From the NCBI RefSeq assembly GCF_002810445.1, contig NZ_NEXS01000001.1, forward strand, positions 558,001-622,000: a stretch of 64,000 nt of DNA, written 5' to 3'. The DNA comes from Advenella sp. S44 (GTDB lineage Bacteria; Pseudomonadota; Gammaproteobacteria; Burkholderiales; Burkholderiaceae_B). Shown here piece by piece: positions 17,973-26,118 of this stretch. How positions within the stretch are numbered: the stretch's first letter is position 1; each line of letters opens with the position of its first letter. Under the pieces are notes generated by a model. The model searched no databases and was not told the origin of the DNA. It saw only the letters and a program-made list of their open reading frames with translations. A program made the translations under genes and the position numbers.

Positions 17973-18817
17973 AGGCCGCTAAATTTGATTACGCCCGTGT
18001 CAATAGCATAGACGAGGCGCTTACGCTGCTTGATGTAAATGATATCAATGTCAAGATACTGGCGGGCAGCCAGTCGCTGGGGCCCATGCTTAACCTGCGC
18101 CTGGCGCGTCCCCAGAAATTGATCGATATCTCTGCTGCATCCGCGTTGCGCACCGTGGAGAAACAAAAAAACAGTATTCGAATTGGTGCTGCGGTGACGC
18201 ATGCGGAGATCGAAGACGGGACGCACGACGCTCTGCGCGGTCATATGATGCACTACGTCGCGGGACGGATCGCCTATCGTGCGGTGCGCAATCGCGGCAC
18301 CATAGGGGGCAGCCTGGCTCACGCGGACCCGGCTGCAGACTGGGTATTGGTGTGCAACGTACTGGATGCACAACTGGAAATTCGTGCAGGCAAGGATGCA
18401 CGCATGGTCCCTGCCACCCGGTATATGCAGGCGGCCTATACCACGGACCTGCAGCCAGAGGAAATGATTGTGGCGGTGCACGTGCCAATGATGTCGTCCG
18501 AAGCGCGCTGGGGGTATTACAAATTTGTGCGTAAGGTAGGCGAATTTGCCGAGGCCAGTTGCGCCTGTTATTTCGACCGTGCAGCCTCGGTGGCGCGCAT
18601 TGTGATCGGCGCGCTCGACGGTTCGCCACAATTGCTGCCGGATCTTTCTGTCAGCGCGGCCCAATACGGTATGGCTGCAGTAACGCCTCAGGCGATTGAC
18701 CAAGCTATTGCGCCCCATATCCAAAACAAAGACGCTGCCGAGCGGATATGGTTTCGCACCGTTGTCGAGCGCAGCTTGCGCCAGGCATTGGGAGAACAAG
18801 GAATGACAAATGAGTGA
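17969..18817 (+). CDS. picA2: Picolinate dehydrogenase FAD-binding medium subunit PicA2
   Basis: The 282-residue CoxM-type flavoprotein has the FAD pyrophosphate-binding motif ILAGSQSLGPMLNLRLA (about residues 31-47) and the second FAD motif RNRGTIGGSLAHADPAADW (about residues 108-126), followed by the CO dehydrogenase flavoprotein C-terminal domain. It accepts electrons from the iron-sulfur subunit and passes them on. It overlaps picA1 by 4 bases and picA3 by 8 bases, indicating coupled translation of the three subunits. Confidence 0.9.
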   Translation: MKAAKFDYARVNSIDEALTLLDVNDINVKILAGSQSLGPMLNLRLARPQKLIDISAASALRTVEKQKNSIRIGAAVTHAEIEDGTHDALRGHMMHYVAGRIAYRAVRNRGTIGGSLAHADPAADWVLVCNVLDAQLEIRAGKDARMVPATRYMQAAYTTDLQPEEMIVAVHVPMMSSEARWGYYKFVRKVGEFAEASCACYFDRAASVARIVIGALDGSPQLLPDLSVSAAQYGMAAVTPQAIDQAIAPHIQNKDAAERIWFRTVVERSLRQALGEQGMTNE

Positions 18818-20009
18818 ACTCGCACTAAAAGTCAATGGCAAGCAAGTAAGCCAAGATGTGACGCCCCGCACCCATCTTGGGGATTTCCTAAGGGATAACC
18901 TGCGTCACACCGGCACCAATTTGAGTTGTGAGCACGGAGTCTGTGGCTCCTGTACTGTCCTGGTCGATGACAAGCCGGTCCGGTCTTGTATTACATTTGC
19001 GGTTGCCTGTGAAGGAAAAAAGGTAACGACCATAGAAGGGTATGACGATGATGCGATCATGCAAATGCTGCGCGTTGCCTTCAATGAATATCATGCCCTG
19101 CAATGCGGATTTTGTACGCCAGGCATGCTGGCGACCAGTCGCGACATTGTGCTGCGGCTGCCTGATGCAGATCAGGAGCGGGTAAGGATTGAGCTGAGCG
19201 GTAATATTTGCCGTTGTACGGGCTACCAGGGCATTACGGCGGCGGTGCTGTCTGTGCTGACCAAATTGAAGGAGCAGCCGGACGAGCAGGTGGAGCAGTT
19301 GCGTGCCCGATTGCGGCAGAATGCACCGCGAGAATTTCCTGTCTTCCAGGCTTTTGAATCGTTTGCCGCAACAAAGCCAGTGAACGATGCGGCGCCCGTG
19401 GTCGCCAGCGAAGCCCCTGCAAGCGACAAGGTCGGTGGCGCCAAGGAGGGCAAGGGCACGACCGTGGAAGGCGGCTTTGACCTGAGATTGCCGGCCGAAC
19501 AAGTATGGACGTTTATGACCGATCTGAAAGCGGTCGCCAGTTGCCTGCCAGGTGCGGTGATTCAGGAACAGGATGGCGACCGGGTCAAAGGTCAGATCGC
19601 GGTCAAATTCGGTCCCATGGCCGCTGCTTTCAAGGGCAACGCCACGCTGGAGCGTCGGGACAACGATCATGTTGCAACGCTGCGCGGCGAGGGCGTGGAT
19701 TCCCTGAGCAATTCGCGGGCCAAGGGTGATGTGACTTATGCCGTTGTGCAAAAAGATGACCATCTGTGCCGGGTCAACGTATCTCTTGCTTATTCTTTGC
19801 AGGGACCACTGGCGCAGTTTTCGCGTTCCGGCCTGGTTCAGGATTTCGTCAAGCGCATGATTGCCGATTTTGGCAAGAACGTGGAGTTCCGGTTACTGAA
19901 CCCGGATGCAGATGCCAGTGATATTCCACAATCACACATCAGCCCGTTCAAGCTAATGATGAGTGTAGTGTGGGGGCGCATCAAGGGAGTATTTGGCGCC
20001 GGACGGTAG
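18810..20009 (+). CDS. picA3: Picolinate dehydrogenase [2Fe-2S] subunit PicA3 fused to a CoxG-type domain
   Basis: The protein has 399 residues where the usual small subunit has about 150-180. Residues 1-165 are a CoxS/XdhC-type iron-sulfur protein: plant-type [2Fe-2S] Cys40, Cys45, Cys48 and Cys60, then the second cluster Cys99, Cys102, Cys134 and Cys136. A linker of about 45 residues rich in Ala, Pro, Lys and Glu follows. Residues 215-375 are an SRPBCC/CoxG domain (VEGGFDLRLPAEQVWTFM, ASCLPGA, VKFGPMAAAFKG). CoxG proteins act in assembly or membrane attachment of molybdenum hydroxylases, so the fusion may bring the enzyme to the membrane or its maturation factors. The linker keeps one open frame. 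Confidence 0.88.
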   Translation: MSELALKVNGKQVSQDVTPRTHLGDFLRDNLRHTGTNLSCEHGVCGSCTVLVDDKPVRSCITFAVACEGKKVTTIEGYDDDAIMQMLRVAFNEYHALQCGFCTPGMLATSRDIVLRLPDADQERVRIELSGNICRCTGYQGITAAVLSVLTKLKEQPDEQVEQLRARLRQNAPREFPVFQAFESFAATKPVNDAAPVVASEAPASDKVGGAKEGKGTTVEGGFDLRLPAEQVWTFMTDLKAVASCLPGAVIQEQDGDRVKGQIAVKFGPMAAAFKGNATLERRDNDHVATLRGEGVDSLSNSRAKGDVTYAVVQKDDHLCRVNVSLAYSLQGPLAQFSRSGLVQDFVKRMIADFGKNVEFRLLNPDADASDIPQSHISPFKLMMSVVWGRIKGVFGAGR

Positions 20010-20092
20010 GCGCGAGTATGGCCGCCAGAGGACGCGCACGATTGCAGATGTATCGGTTTTCCAGTGTTAACACATGACAGGAGCGAGCATTA

Positions 20093-21112
20093 ATGAAAGC
20101 GTTGTTGAGAAAAGCCCGACAGTGCGTCGCGGCAATGGTGGTATGTGGTTGGTTACCCGTTGCCGCAGCAGCCTCGACGGATTTGGTGGTGCGGCTGGAC
20201 TGGACGCCCTGGGCGGTACAGGCGCCGTTTCACCTGGCCATGCAAAAAGGCTGGTTCAAGGCGGCCGGGCTCAATGTCCGGATGGAGGACGGCAATGGCT
20301 CAGTCAGTACCGTGCAGATGCTAGGGGCTGGCGATCATTTCGATGTGGGTCATGCGTCACTGGCAGCGATGATGATCGGTCGCGATAAAGGCATGCCCTT
20401 GAAAGCCATCGCGCCGTTCATGACCAGTACCGACATAGGCGCGCTGGTTCCGTCTGACTCAGATATCGAGGGTCCGGCCCAGCTCAAAGGCAAAAAAGTG
20501 CTGTACACGGCCGGATCGCTCGAGGCTCCGTTTATTGATTTTTTCCTCAAGGCAGGCAAGCTGAGTCGTTCCGACGTGGATTTGCTCAGTGTTGATGCCT
20601 CGGCCAAGGCGGCCACCTATGCCGTCAAACGTGCCGACGCCGTGATTTCCACCATTCCCTTTATTCTGCCCAGCGTCACCCGCCAGCGCCAGTCGCGGCC
20701 CTTGCCGTTTTCCGATTACGGCCTGGACATGGTCAGTTTTGGCCTGTTCACCAATGAGAAAAAGCTGGAAGAAAAGAAAGAGGCCATTGGCAAGTTCGCC
20801 AGTATTGTCGCGTACGGCTGGCAATATATTATGGACGGGCACGAGGCCGAAGCGGTTGACGCAATTGTTGCCCAGCGTCCGCAGGCACGGCTGGACAAGG
20901 GCATTCTTGCCGAACAGCTCAATGCACTCAAGCCCTACTTCCCGCAAGACAGGAAGCAGCAGATTGGCATGGTCAACCCCGATGATTTTAAAAAGTCAGT
21001 CAGTACACTGCATAAAGTAGGGTCGATACGGTACAAGCTTGATCCTGACGAATATTATGTGAAGGATCTGATTCAACCCATCGCAGACGCTGCACCGGAG
21101 ATAGTCAAATGA
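20093..21112 (+). CDS. ABC transporter substrate-binding protein (NMT1/ThiY-like)
   Basis: The 339-residue periplasmic protein has a signal peptide ending VAAAAS near residue 27. The mature N-terminus, LVVRLDWTPWAVQAPFHLAMQKGWFKAAGLNV, is the NMT1/THI5-like pattern. It starts an ABC operon with overlapping ATPase and permease genes directly after picA3, so it may import picolinate or another pyridine or pyrimidine compound. Its ligand cannot be read from sequence. Because the ATPase next to it looks inactive, the importer may be non-functional or may borrow another ATPase. Confidence 0.8.
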   Translation: MKALLRKARQCVAAMVVCGWLPVAAAASTDLVVRLDWTPWAVQAPFHLAMQKGWFKAAGLNVRMEDGNGSVSTVQMLGAGDHFDVGHASLAAMMIGRDKGMPLKAIAPFMTSTDIGALVPSDSDIEGPAQLKGKKVLYTAGSLEAPFIDFFLKAGKLSRSDVDLLSVDASAKAATYAVKRADAVISTIPFILPSVTRQRQSRPLPFSDYGLDMVSFGLFTNEKKLEEKKEAIGKFASIVAYGWQYIMDGHEAEAVDAIVAQRPQARLDKGILAEQLNALKPYFPQDRKQQIGMVNPDDFKKSVSTLHKVGSIRYKLDPDEYYVKDLIQPIADAAPEIVK

Positions 21113-21825
21113 ATGCAGCGGGCGTAATTGCAGAGGATGTATCCAAACAGTACGGCGGAACCAATCAGACGCAGGCGCTGCTCAATGTCAGCGTATCAAT
21201 CCAGCCCGGCCAGTTCGTCAGTATTCTGGGCCCGAGCGGGTGTGGCAAGAGCACATTTCTGCGCTGTGTGGCCGGCCTGGAGAAGCTCACTGCGGGGTCG
21301 TTGCTGGTGGGGCAGGATCCAGTGAAGGGCCCGCCGGATAATATCGGCATGGTATTCCAACGAGATGCGTTGCTGGAGTGGCGCACGATCCGCAATAATA
21401 TTTTGCTGCCGATTGAATTTGCCGGCAAGCGCAAAGAAGATTACCTGCAACGGGTTGATTCGCTGCTGAGTCTGACCGGGCTGGCCGGTTTTGCCGACAG
21501 TTATCCGCATGAGTTGTCCGGCGGCATGCGTCAGCGCGCTTCAATTTGCAGGGCGCTGGATGCGCTTACCCGCGATCAGATGAATGTCGAGATGCAACGG
21601 ATCTGGACGCAAACCCGCAATACCACGCTGTTCGTGACTCACGGAATCGCTGAAGCCATTTTTCTTGGGGATGTAGTGCTGGTGTTCTGTCCGCGTCCGG
21701 GTCGTATCGTGGAGGCTATTCCCATTGATTTTCCAAGGCCTCGTCCGCTGGAAATCAGGGAATCAGCGGCATTCGGACGGCTGTCTGCCCATATTCGCGG
21801 TCTGTTTGAAGGCATGGAGCATTGA
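21109..21825 (+). CDS. ABC transporter ATP-binding protein missing Walker B (probably inactive)
   Basis: The 238-residue TauB/SsuB-type ATPase has Walker A GPSGCGKST (residues 43-51), a Q-loop at MVFQRD, signature LSGGMRQRAS and a switch His in FVTHGIAEA. Between the signature helix and the D-loop the sequence runs RASICRALDALTRDQ. The family normally has about 16 more residues there, including Walker B, the catalytic Glu and the first half of the D-loop. The gap is in frame, and its ends fit a deletion between two GCGCTG repeats (junction at 21553-21558). ATP hydrolysis should be abolished. Start and stop overlap its neighbours by 4 bases, so the operon is otherwise intact. Confidence 0.85.
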   Translation: MNAAGVIAEDVSKQYGGTNQTQALLNVSVSIQPGQFVSILGPSGCGKSTFLRCVAGLEKLTAGSLLVGQDPVKGPPDNIGMVFQRDALLEWRTIRNNILLPIEFAGKRKEDYLQRVDSLLSLTGLAGFADSYPHELSGGMRQRASICRALDALTRDQMNVEMQRIWTQTRNTTLFVTHGIAEAIFLGDVVLVFCPRPGRIVEAIPIDFPRPRPLEIRESAAFGRLSAHIRGLFEGMEH

Positions 21826-22595
21826 TGATGAATGCCATAATGAACTCCGCGCGCAATGGCTTGCATGGCGTGCTTTCCATGATCGTGTTGATGATTATTT
21901 GGGAGATTGTGTGCCGCGCTGGTCTGGTCCCACCCATTATCCTGCCTGCCCCCAGCGATGTATTCGTTGAATTGTTTCGTGAAGCAGGCTGGTACGCCGT
22001 CCAGGCATGGCACACCTTGCTGATCACGCTGGCAGGCTTTGCATGTGCGGTGGCGGGCGGTGTTCTTATTGCCGTTGCACTGGTCAGTTCGCGCTTCTTC
22101 GAGCGCTATTTCTATCCTCTGATTATTGCCTTCAATAGCATTCCAAAGGTCGCTCTGGCACCCCTTTTCGTGATCTGGCTGGGTACCGGTTCCGAACCGA
22201 AGATCCTGATCGCCTTCATGATCGCCGTCTTTGCCGTGATCATCGATACCGTTCACGGACTGCGTTCGGTGCCACCTGACCTGATTGATCTGGGACGTGT
22301 GCTCAAGGGCAGTCCATTGGATTTTTTTCTGAAGGTAAAACTTCCATCGGCGCTGCCCTCAATCGTGGCCGGTTTGAAAGTCGCCTTGTCTTTGGCCCTG
22401 GTGGGCACGATTGTGGGCGAGTTTGTTTCGTCGCAGCAGGGGCTGGGCTACATTATCATGAGCGCGCAGGGAAGTTTTGACACCGTGCGGGTGTTTGCCT
22501 CGTTGTTTATTCTGGCGCTGATGGGGATGGTCCTTTACGGCTTGCTGGCGTGGGTGGAACGCAGGATCATGGGAGGCCGTCGCCGGCACGAGTAA
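21822..22595 (+). CDS. ABC transporter permease, NitT/TauT type
   Basis: The 257-residue inner-membrane permease has about six hydrophobic segments. The conserved cytoplasmic loop is DLGRVLKGSPLDFFLKVKLPSALPSIVAGLKVAL (about residues 148-181), the docking site for the ATPase. It begins with two tandem ATG codons, the first overlapping the ATPase stop. It pairs with the binding protein at 20093-21112. There are no obvious defects in this subunit. Confidence 0.85.
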   Translation: MMMNAIMNSARNGLHGVLSMIVLMIIWEIVCRAGLVPPIILPAPSDVFVELFREAGWYAVQAWHTLLITLAGFACAVAGGVLIAVALVSSRFFERYFYPLIIAFNSIPKVALAPLFVIWLGTGSEPKILIAFMIAVFAVIIDTVHGLRSVPPDLIDLGRVLKGSPLDFFLKVKLPSALPSIVAGLKVALSLALVGTIVGEFVSSQQGLGYIIMSAQGSFDTVRVFASLFILALMGMVLYGLLAWVERRIMGGRRRHE

Positions 22596-22818
22596 GCAGG
22601 CCGACCATTATGCCCCGGCCGTCAGTGATGCATTATCTATAAAGTGATGATAACGGATAAAATCGGGCAAGCGCTGTCATCACGGGCTGGCTGCGGTATC
22701 GTTGTGCCGTGCGGGCGAATATATCATTGCGCAGGATATGACTAAGCTGGCGTGCGCCGAGCTTGTGCATTGCTCACGGGAGCGTCGCAGACATGAAGAC
22801 GGCCTATCCAGGCGTGTG

Positions 22819-23340
22819 CTACATATCCTTTAGCGCCGCCCGGCCATACTGGTTATTTTCTTCCACCAGCTTGCTTAGCAGCCGTACGAAAATTTCCCGC
22901 TCTTCATTGTTCAGCGGTTCCAGTAGCCGTTCCTGTGAGCGAATCATTCCTTTGCGCAATTGCTTCATTATACGAATGCCTTCCTCTGTAATGAAAGACT
23001 GACGCGAACGCCGGTCGACGGGATTGACCCTGCGGCTTACCAGGCCCTTATCAGCCAGACGCTTGATGACATCAGCAGAGGTAGTGCGATCCAATCCTAC
23101 TTTTAGTCCGATGGATGACTGGTCCAGGTATTGCTCGTTCAGCAATACCGATAGCACGCCATGTTGCACTGGGGTGATGTTTTCATTCTTGCATTCTTCG
23201 AAGAACATGGAGTAATGAATCTGATTGAGTCGCCGCACCAGGAATCCCGGTCGCGACCACAGGCCCTGGTCATGAAATTTGGTCTTGATTTCGTCTGAAT
23301 GGTCGGCCGTGGGCAGATCGTCGTTGTCTCTCTTTCTCAT
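22819..23340 (-). CDS. picR: MarR-family repressor PicR
   Basis: The 173-residue winged-helix regulator has its DNA-binding region around residues 60-115 (SSIGLKVGLDRTTSADVIKRLADKGLVSRRVNPVDRRSRQSFITEEG), a textbook MarR HTH plus wing. The ATG at 23340 is chosen over a TTG at 23436 because the MarR fold starts soon after it. A perfect PicR box lies about 137 bases upstream, with a half-matching site (23351-23364) next to the start, so autoregulation is likely. In Alcaligenes faecalis PicR represses the pic operons and is released by 6-hydroxypicolinate (recalled). That the four CAGTATACTG sites here belong to this protein is an inference. Confidence 0.82.
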   Translation of the reverse strand: MRKRDNDDLPTADHSDEIKTKFHDQGLWSRPGFLVRRLNQIHYSMFFEECKNENITPVQHGVLSVLLNEQYLDQSSIGLKVGLDRTTSADVIKRLADKGLVSRRVNPVDRRSRQSFITEEGIRIMKQLRKGMIRSQERLLEPLNNEEREIFVRLLSKLVEENNQYGRAALKDM

Positions 23341-23350
23341 TATGCAGTGA

Positions 23351-23364
23351 ACCTTATACTGAAG
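23351..23364. promoter_or_regulatory. Possible degenerate PicR site at the picR start
   Basis: The minus strand reads CTTCAGTATAAGGT about 11 bases before the picR ATG. The left half (TCAG-TATA) is identical to the perfect boxes, but the right half is not conserved. It may be a weaker autoregulatory site or chance. Confidence 0.3.
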
Positions 23365-23463
23365 TGGCTTGAAGCGCAGTTCAGGATTGCCCGATGGGCT
23401 GCCCTGGCCGCTAAAGTTACCGGTGCTTTTTCGCAATTCTATCGGGAAAATACGGTCTCTGCA

Positions 23464-24369
23464 CTAGCAATAACTACAGTATACTGTCATTTTTTCTGAA
23501 AGGAAATCAAATACCTGTCGTGCGCTGGGTGACAGGTCTCGAATACGCCGGGCGCCAATCAGTATTTTGCGTTCCGCCCACTCTTCATCAAGCCTGACTC
23601 TTACTGTATTGGGCACCCGGTATAGGTCCACACAGCCTTCGGGCAGTATGCCAATACCCATATTGGCGTTGATAAGCAGGCACATGGCGTCATAGCCCGA
23701 TGTCTCAATATCAATCCTGACATTAGTCGACTCTGCTCGCGCTGCATTAATGAGTTGGTAATTGAGCTGGGTGCCTGCTGTAAGCGTAATGTGGCTGTAG
23801 CCAAGCGTATCCCTGAACGACACCCGGTCGTGTTTGGCCAGAGGGTGACCGGTCGGTACCAGAACGATCAGTGTATCCTTGCGAAAATGCGCAACCTCGA
23901 TATCGTCCTGATAGGGAATTTGAGTGAAGATGCCAATGTCCAGTTTGCCAGCGGCCAGCGCCCTCGTAATGGCAAGGCTGTTTTTCTCTTCCAGATGCAA
24001 TTGGATATTGGGATACTTGCCGGTAAAGTCGGCCAGTAATGGGGCCAGAAATTGCGTTATGGCGGTGGGATTGGCCGCCAGCGTGACGCTGCCGCGCTGA
24101 CCTTTGCCAAAGTCGCTCAGTTGGTGTTCCACAGCCTGCACGCTATTGAGAATCGCGCGCCCCCGGTACAGCAGTTCCAGGCCCGCGGGTGTTGGTGTCA
24201 CACCGCGGTTACTGCGGTTCAGCAGCACCAAACCAAGCTTGTCTTCCAGTTCGGAAAGGCGGCGGCTGACTGCGGCCGCCGCGATATTTTCCAGCTCTGC
24301 TGCGCGACTGATCGTGCCTTCATCTACAACCCGTATAAATAATTTTAATGTGAGCAGATCAATTTTCAC
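23464..24369 (-). CDS. LysR-family transcriptional regulator
   Basis: The 301-residue protein has the N-terminal LysR HTH (LKLFIRVVDEGTISRAAELENIAAAAVSRRLSELEDKLG, about residues 8-46) and a periplasmic-binding-protein-like effector domain from about residue 90. It lies between picG (27 bases upstream) and picR on the same strand, so it is probably co-transcribed with picG. It resembles LysR activators of organic-acid catabolism. It may control maleate use through the inverted repeats in front of picG. It is not part of the pic cluster as I remember it from Alcaligenes faecalis. Confidence 0.8.
   Translation of the reverse strand: MKIDLLTLKLFIRVVDEGTISRAAELENIAAAAVSRRLSELEDKLGLVLLNRSNRGVTPTPAGLELLYRGRAILNSVQAVEHQLSDFGKGQRGSVTLAANPTAITQFLAPLLADFTGKYPNIQLHLEEKNSLAITRALAAGKLDIGIFTQIPYQDDIEVAHFRKDTLIVLVPTGHPLAKHDRVSFRDTLGYSHITLTAGTQLNYQLINAARAESTNVRIDIETSGYDAMCLLINANMGIGILPEGCVDLYRVPNTVRVRLDEEWAERKILIGARRIRDLSPSARQVFDFLSEKMTVYCSYC
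23477..23486. promoter_or_regulatory. PicR box upstream of picR, within the end of the LysR gene
   Basis: This is the fourth perfect CAGTATACTG decamer. It overlaps the last codons of the upstream LysR gene and lies 137 bases before the picR start. Flanking bases make it ACAG-TATA-CTGT. The position fits autoregulation or blocking of read-through from the picG-lysR genes. Confidence 0.65.
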
Positions 24370-24396
24370 GGCGCGTTCAGTCGGAGAGCGGACTCG

Positions 24397-25146
24397 CTAG
24401 TTACCCGACAGCAAGAATCCGGCGTTGGGCACCCGCGTTTCCAGGTTGAGAGTTTTCAGCATTTGATAAACCGTGGCTACTGCAGCGGACAGAACGGGTT
24501 TGCCGATCTTGTCTTCAGCTTTCTGGATGGAAGACAGCGACGGCATTTGTACGCAGGCAGACAGAATCACCGCGTCCACACCATCGATATCCAGGCGTGT
24601 GACGTGTTCCAGCAAATTGGCCGGATCCAGGCGACCGACCTCCAGGTTATCAGATACTTCCAGGCTGATGGAGTCATGGACACTGATCCCTTCGGCCTCA
24701 ATGTATTCTATCACGCGCTGTGTGAGCGGCTTCATGTAAGGTGTGATAATAGAGACCTTGCCAAGGTTTTTTTCTTTCAGACTGTCTACCAGCGCCCCGG
24801 CAGAGCTCAGGACAGGAATGTCGGTATTGTTCTGCTGAACCGCTTTTTGCAGACGAGCCTGGGACTGGCGGTGATAGCCGTTGCCCTGAGCCATGATGGC
24901 AACCAGGCAGGCATAAGCCATGACGTCCATGCGGGCATCGCTCAGTTCGATGGCGCAACGGTCGCTGGCCTGATCCATCGCCGCCAGCTCTTCTGGCGTG
25001 ACGCTCATCATGCGCATGCGCGCTGAATGAAAGGTGAAAGTCTCCTGCGGAAACAGCTCGCGGCGCGCGTTCAGCATGGCCGGAATTTCCGTTTCCATGG
25101 TGGTATTGGAACTGGGCACAATCTGGCCGATTCGGTAGTTTCTCAT
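24397..25146 (-). CDS. picG: Maleate cis-trans isomerase PicG (NicE-like, Asp/Glu racemase superfamily)
   Basis: The 249-residue cofactor-independent isomerase has two catalytic cysteines at Cys80 (MAYACLVAIMAQG) and Cys198 (VILSACVQMPS), the arrangement of maleate isomerases. The N-terminal IGQIVPSSNTTMETEIP segment is the conserved substrate-carboxylate loop. It converts maleate from PicF to fumarate, which enters the TCA cycle, so it completes the picolinate route. It is transcribed away from the P-loop gene at 25371, with a repeat-rich promoter region between. Confidence 0.92.
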   Translation of the reverse strand: MRNYRIGQIVPSSNTTMETEIPAMLNARRELFPQETFTFHSARMRMMSVTPEELAAMDQASDRCAIELSDARMDVMAYACLVAIMAQGNGYHRQSQARLQKAVQQNNTDIPVLSSAGALVDSLKEKNLGKVSIITPYMKPLTQRVIEYIEAEGISVHDSISLEVSDNLEVGRLDPANLLEHVTRLDIDGVDAVILSACVQMPSLSSIQKAEDKIGKPVLSAAVATVYQMLKTLNLETRVPNAGFLLSGN

Positions 25147-25159
25147 TTCTGACCCTTTA

Positions 25160-25214
25160 AAATCATTGAAAACTGATTGTAATCAGCCATTTAAATTAAC
25201 CAAATCAATGATTT
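25160..25214. promoter_or_regulatory. Nested inverted repeats in the picG promoter region
   Basis: An outer pair AAATCATTG (25160-25168) and CAATGATTT (25206-25214) encloses an inner perfect palindrome CTGATT-GT-AATCAG (25173-25186). They start 14 bases upstream of the picG ATG. Such dyads are typical operators, and the neighbouring LysR regulator is the obvious candidate to bind them. No PicR box is present here. Confidence 0.5.
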
Positions 25215-25370
25215 ACTATGGCGCCATCGCGTTTCGCGATGGCTGGGCGGACGGGATCGGCGGCGTTAACTGTTTGCAAATGTCCAGCGATCAGCTCGAA
25301 AAATCTGTATATTAGAGCCCCACATACGGGTCGTTTTATCCCAAGTGCAATCCCTCAGGTTTCCGACGCA

Positions 25371-25922
25371 ATGCAAAACACGCTCCCTCTTTCAGCTCTG
25401 GGCCCCAGAATTTGTGTTTTGGGGCCGTCAAACAGCGGCAAATCCACCTTGGCCGTGGCGATAGCCCGCAAATGCAATCTTAAGCCGATACATCTGGATC
25501 AGCTTTTTCATGAGCCCAATACTGATTGGGTCCCTCGTTCTGCAGCAACGTTTGCCGCTTTGCATGATGCGGCGATAGCGGGTGAAGGCTGGGTAATGGA
25601 CGGCAATTATTCGACATATATGCAGCAGCGGCTCGCGCGGGCTACCGGCGTTATTCTATTGAATGTCAATACAGCGACGAGTCTGTTTCGTTACTTGCGT
25701 CGTACACTATTTGAGCGAGAACGCCAGGGAGATTTGGAAGGCGCCCTCGATAGCGTCAAATGGGAAATGATCCGCCATATTGCATTTGTCACGCCAGGAA
25801 ATCACAAGCGTTATACAGAACTGCTCGCGCAAACGGCGTTGCCTACTGTATCGCTTCCATCGGTGCGCGACATCAAGCGTGCTTACCGGCACTGGGGGCT
25901 CGATAGCGGTCGCGGCGGCTGA
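25371..25922 (+). CDS. P-loop adenylate kinase-like protein (DNA topology modulation FlaR-related)
   Basis: The 183-residue cytoplasmic NTPase has Walker A GPSNSGKST (about residues 19-27), then HLDQLFHEPNTDWVPRS and GWVMDGNYSTYMQQRL, the pattern of the FlaR-type kinase family. The ATG at 25371 is chosen because the in-frame upstream extension is unlike the family. The physiological substrate of this family is not known. It stands alone, divergent from picG, and need not relate to the pic genes. Confidence 0.75.
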   Translation: MQNTLPLSALGPRICVLGPSNSGKSTLAVAIARKCNLKPIHLDQLFHEPNTDWVPRSAATFAALHDAAIAGEGWVMDGNYSTYMQQRLARATGVILLNVNTATSLFRYLRRTLFERERQGDLEGALDSVKWEMIRHIAFVTPGNHKRYTELLAQTALPTVSLPSVRDIKRAYRHWGLDSGRGG

Positions 25923-26118
25923 TCTGCGGTCAAATGTGGCTAATGCGTTACCATTGGCCTGTAGCGGACTGCCAATGACGAGATATCGCAATCCCGCCCA
26001 GCCTGCGCGGCGCAAGCCAGGTGTTTAGCGGCAGGATGGTCTCAATTGGACGTTGCTGCGATTGTGGCGGTTCGATTTTCTTTTGCAGTTAATCAATACA
26101 CATTTGCTCGGAGCATTT

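Noticed and set aside
17678-18871. Long minus-strand open frame (397 codons) across picA1, picA2 and picA3
   Set aside because: Antisense to three intact, overlapping molybdenum-hydroxylase genes; its product is rich in Arg, His, Cys and Gln and matches no family.
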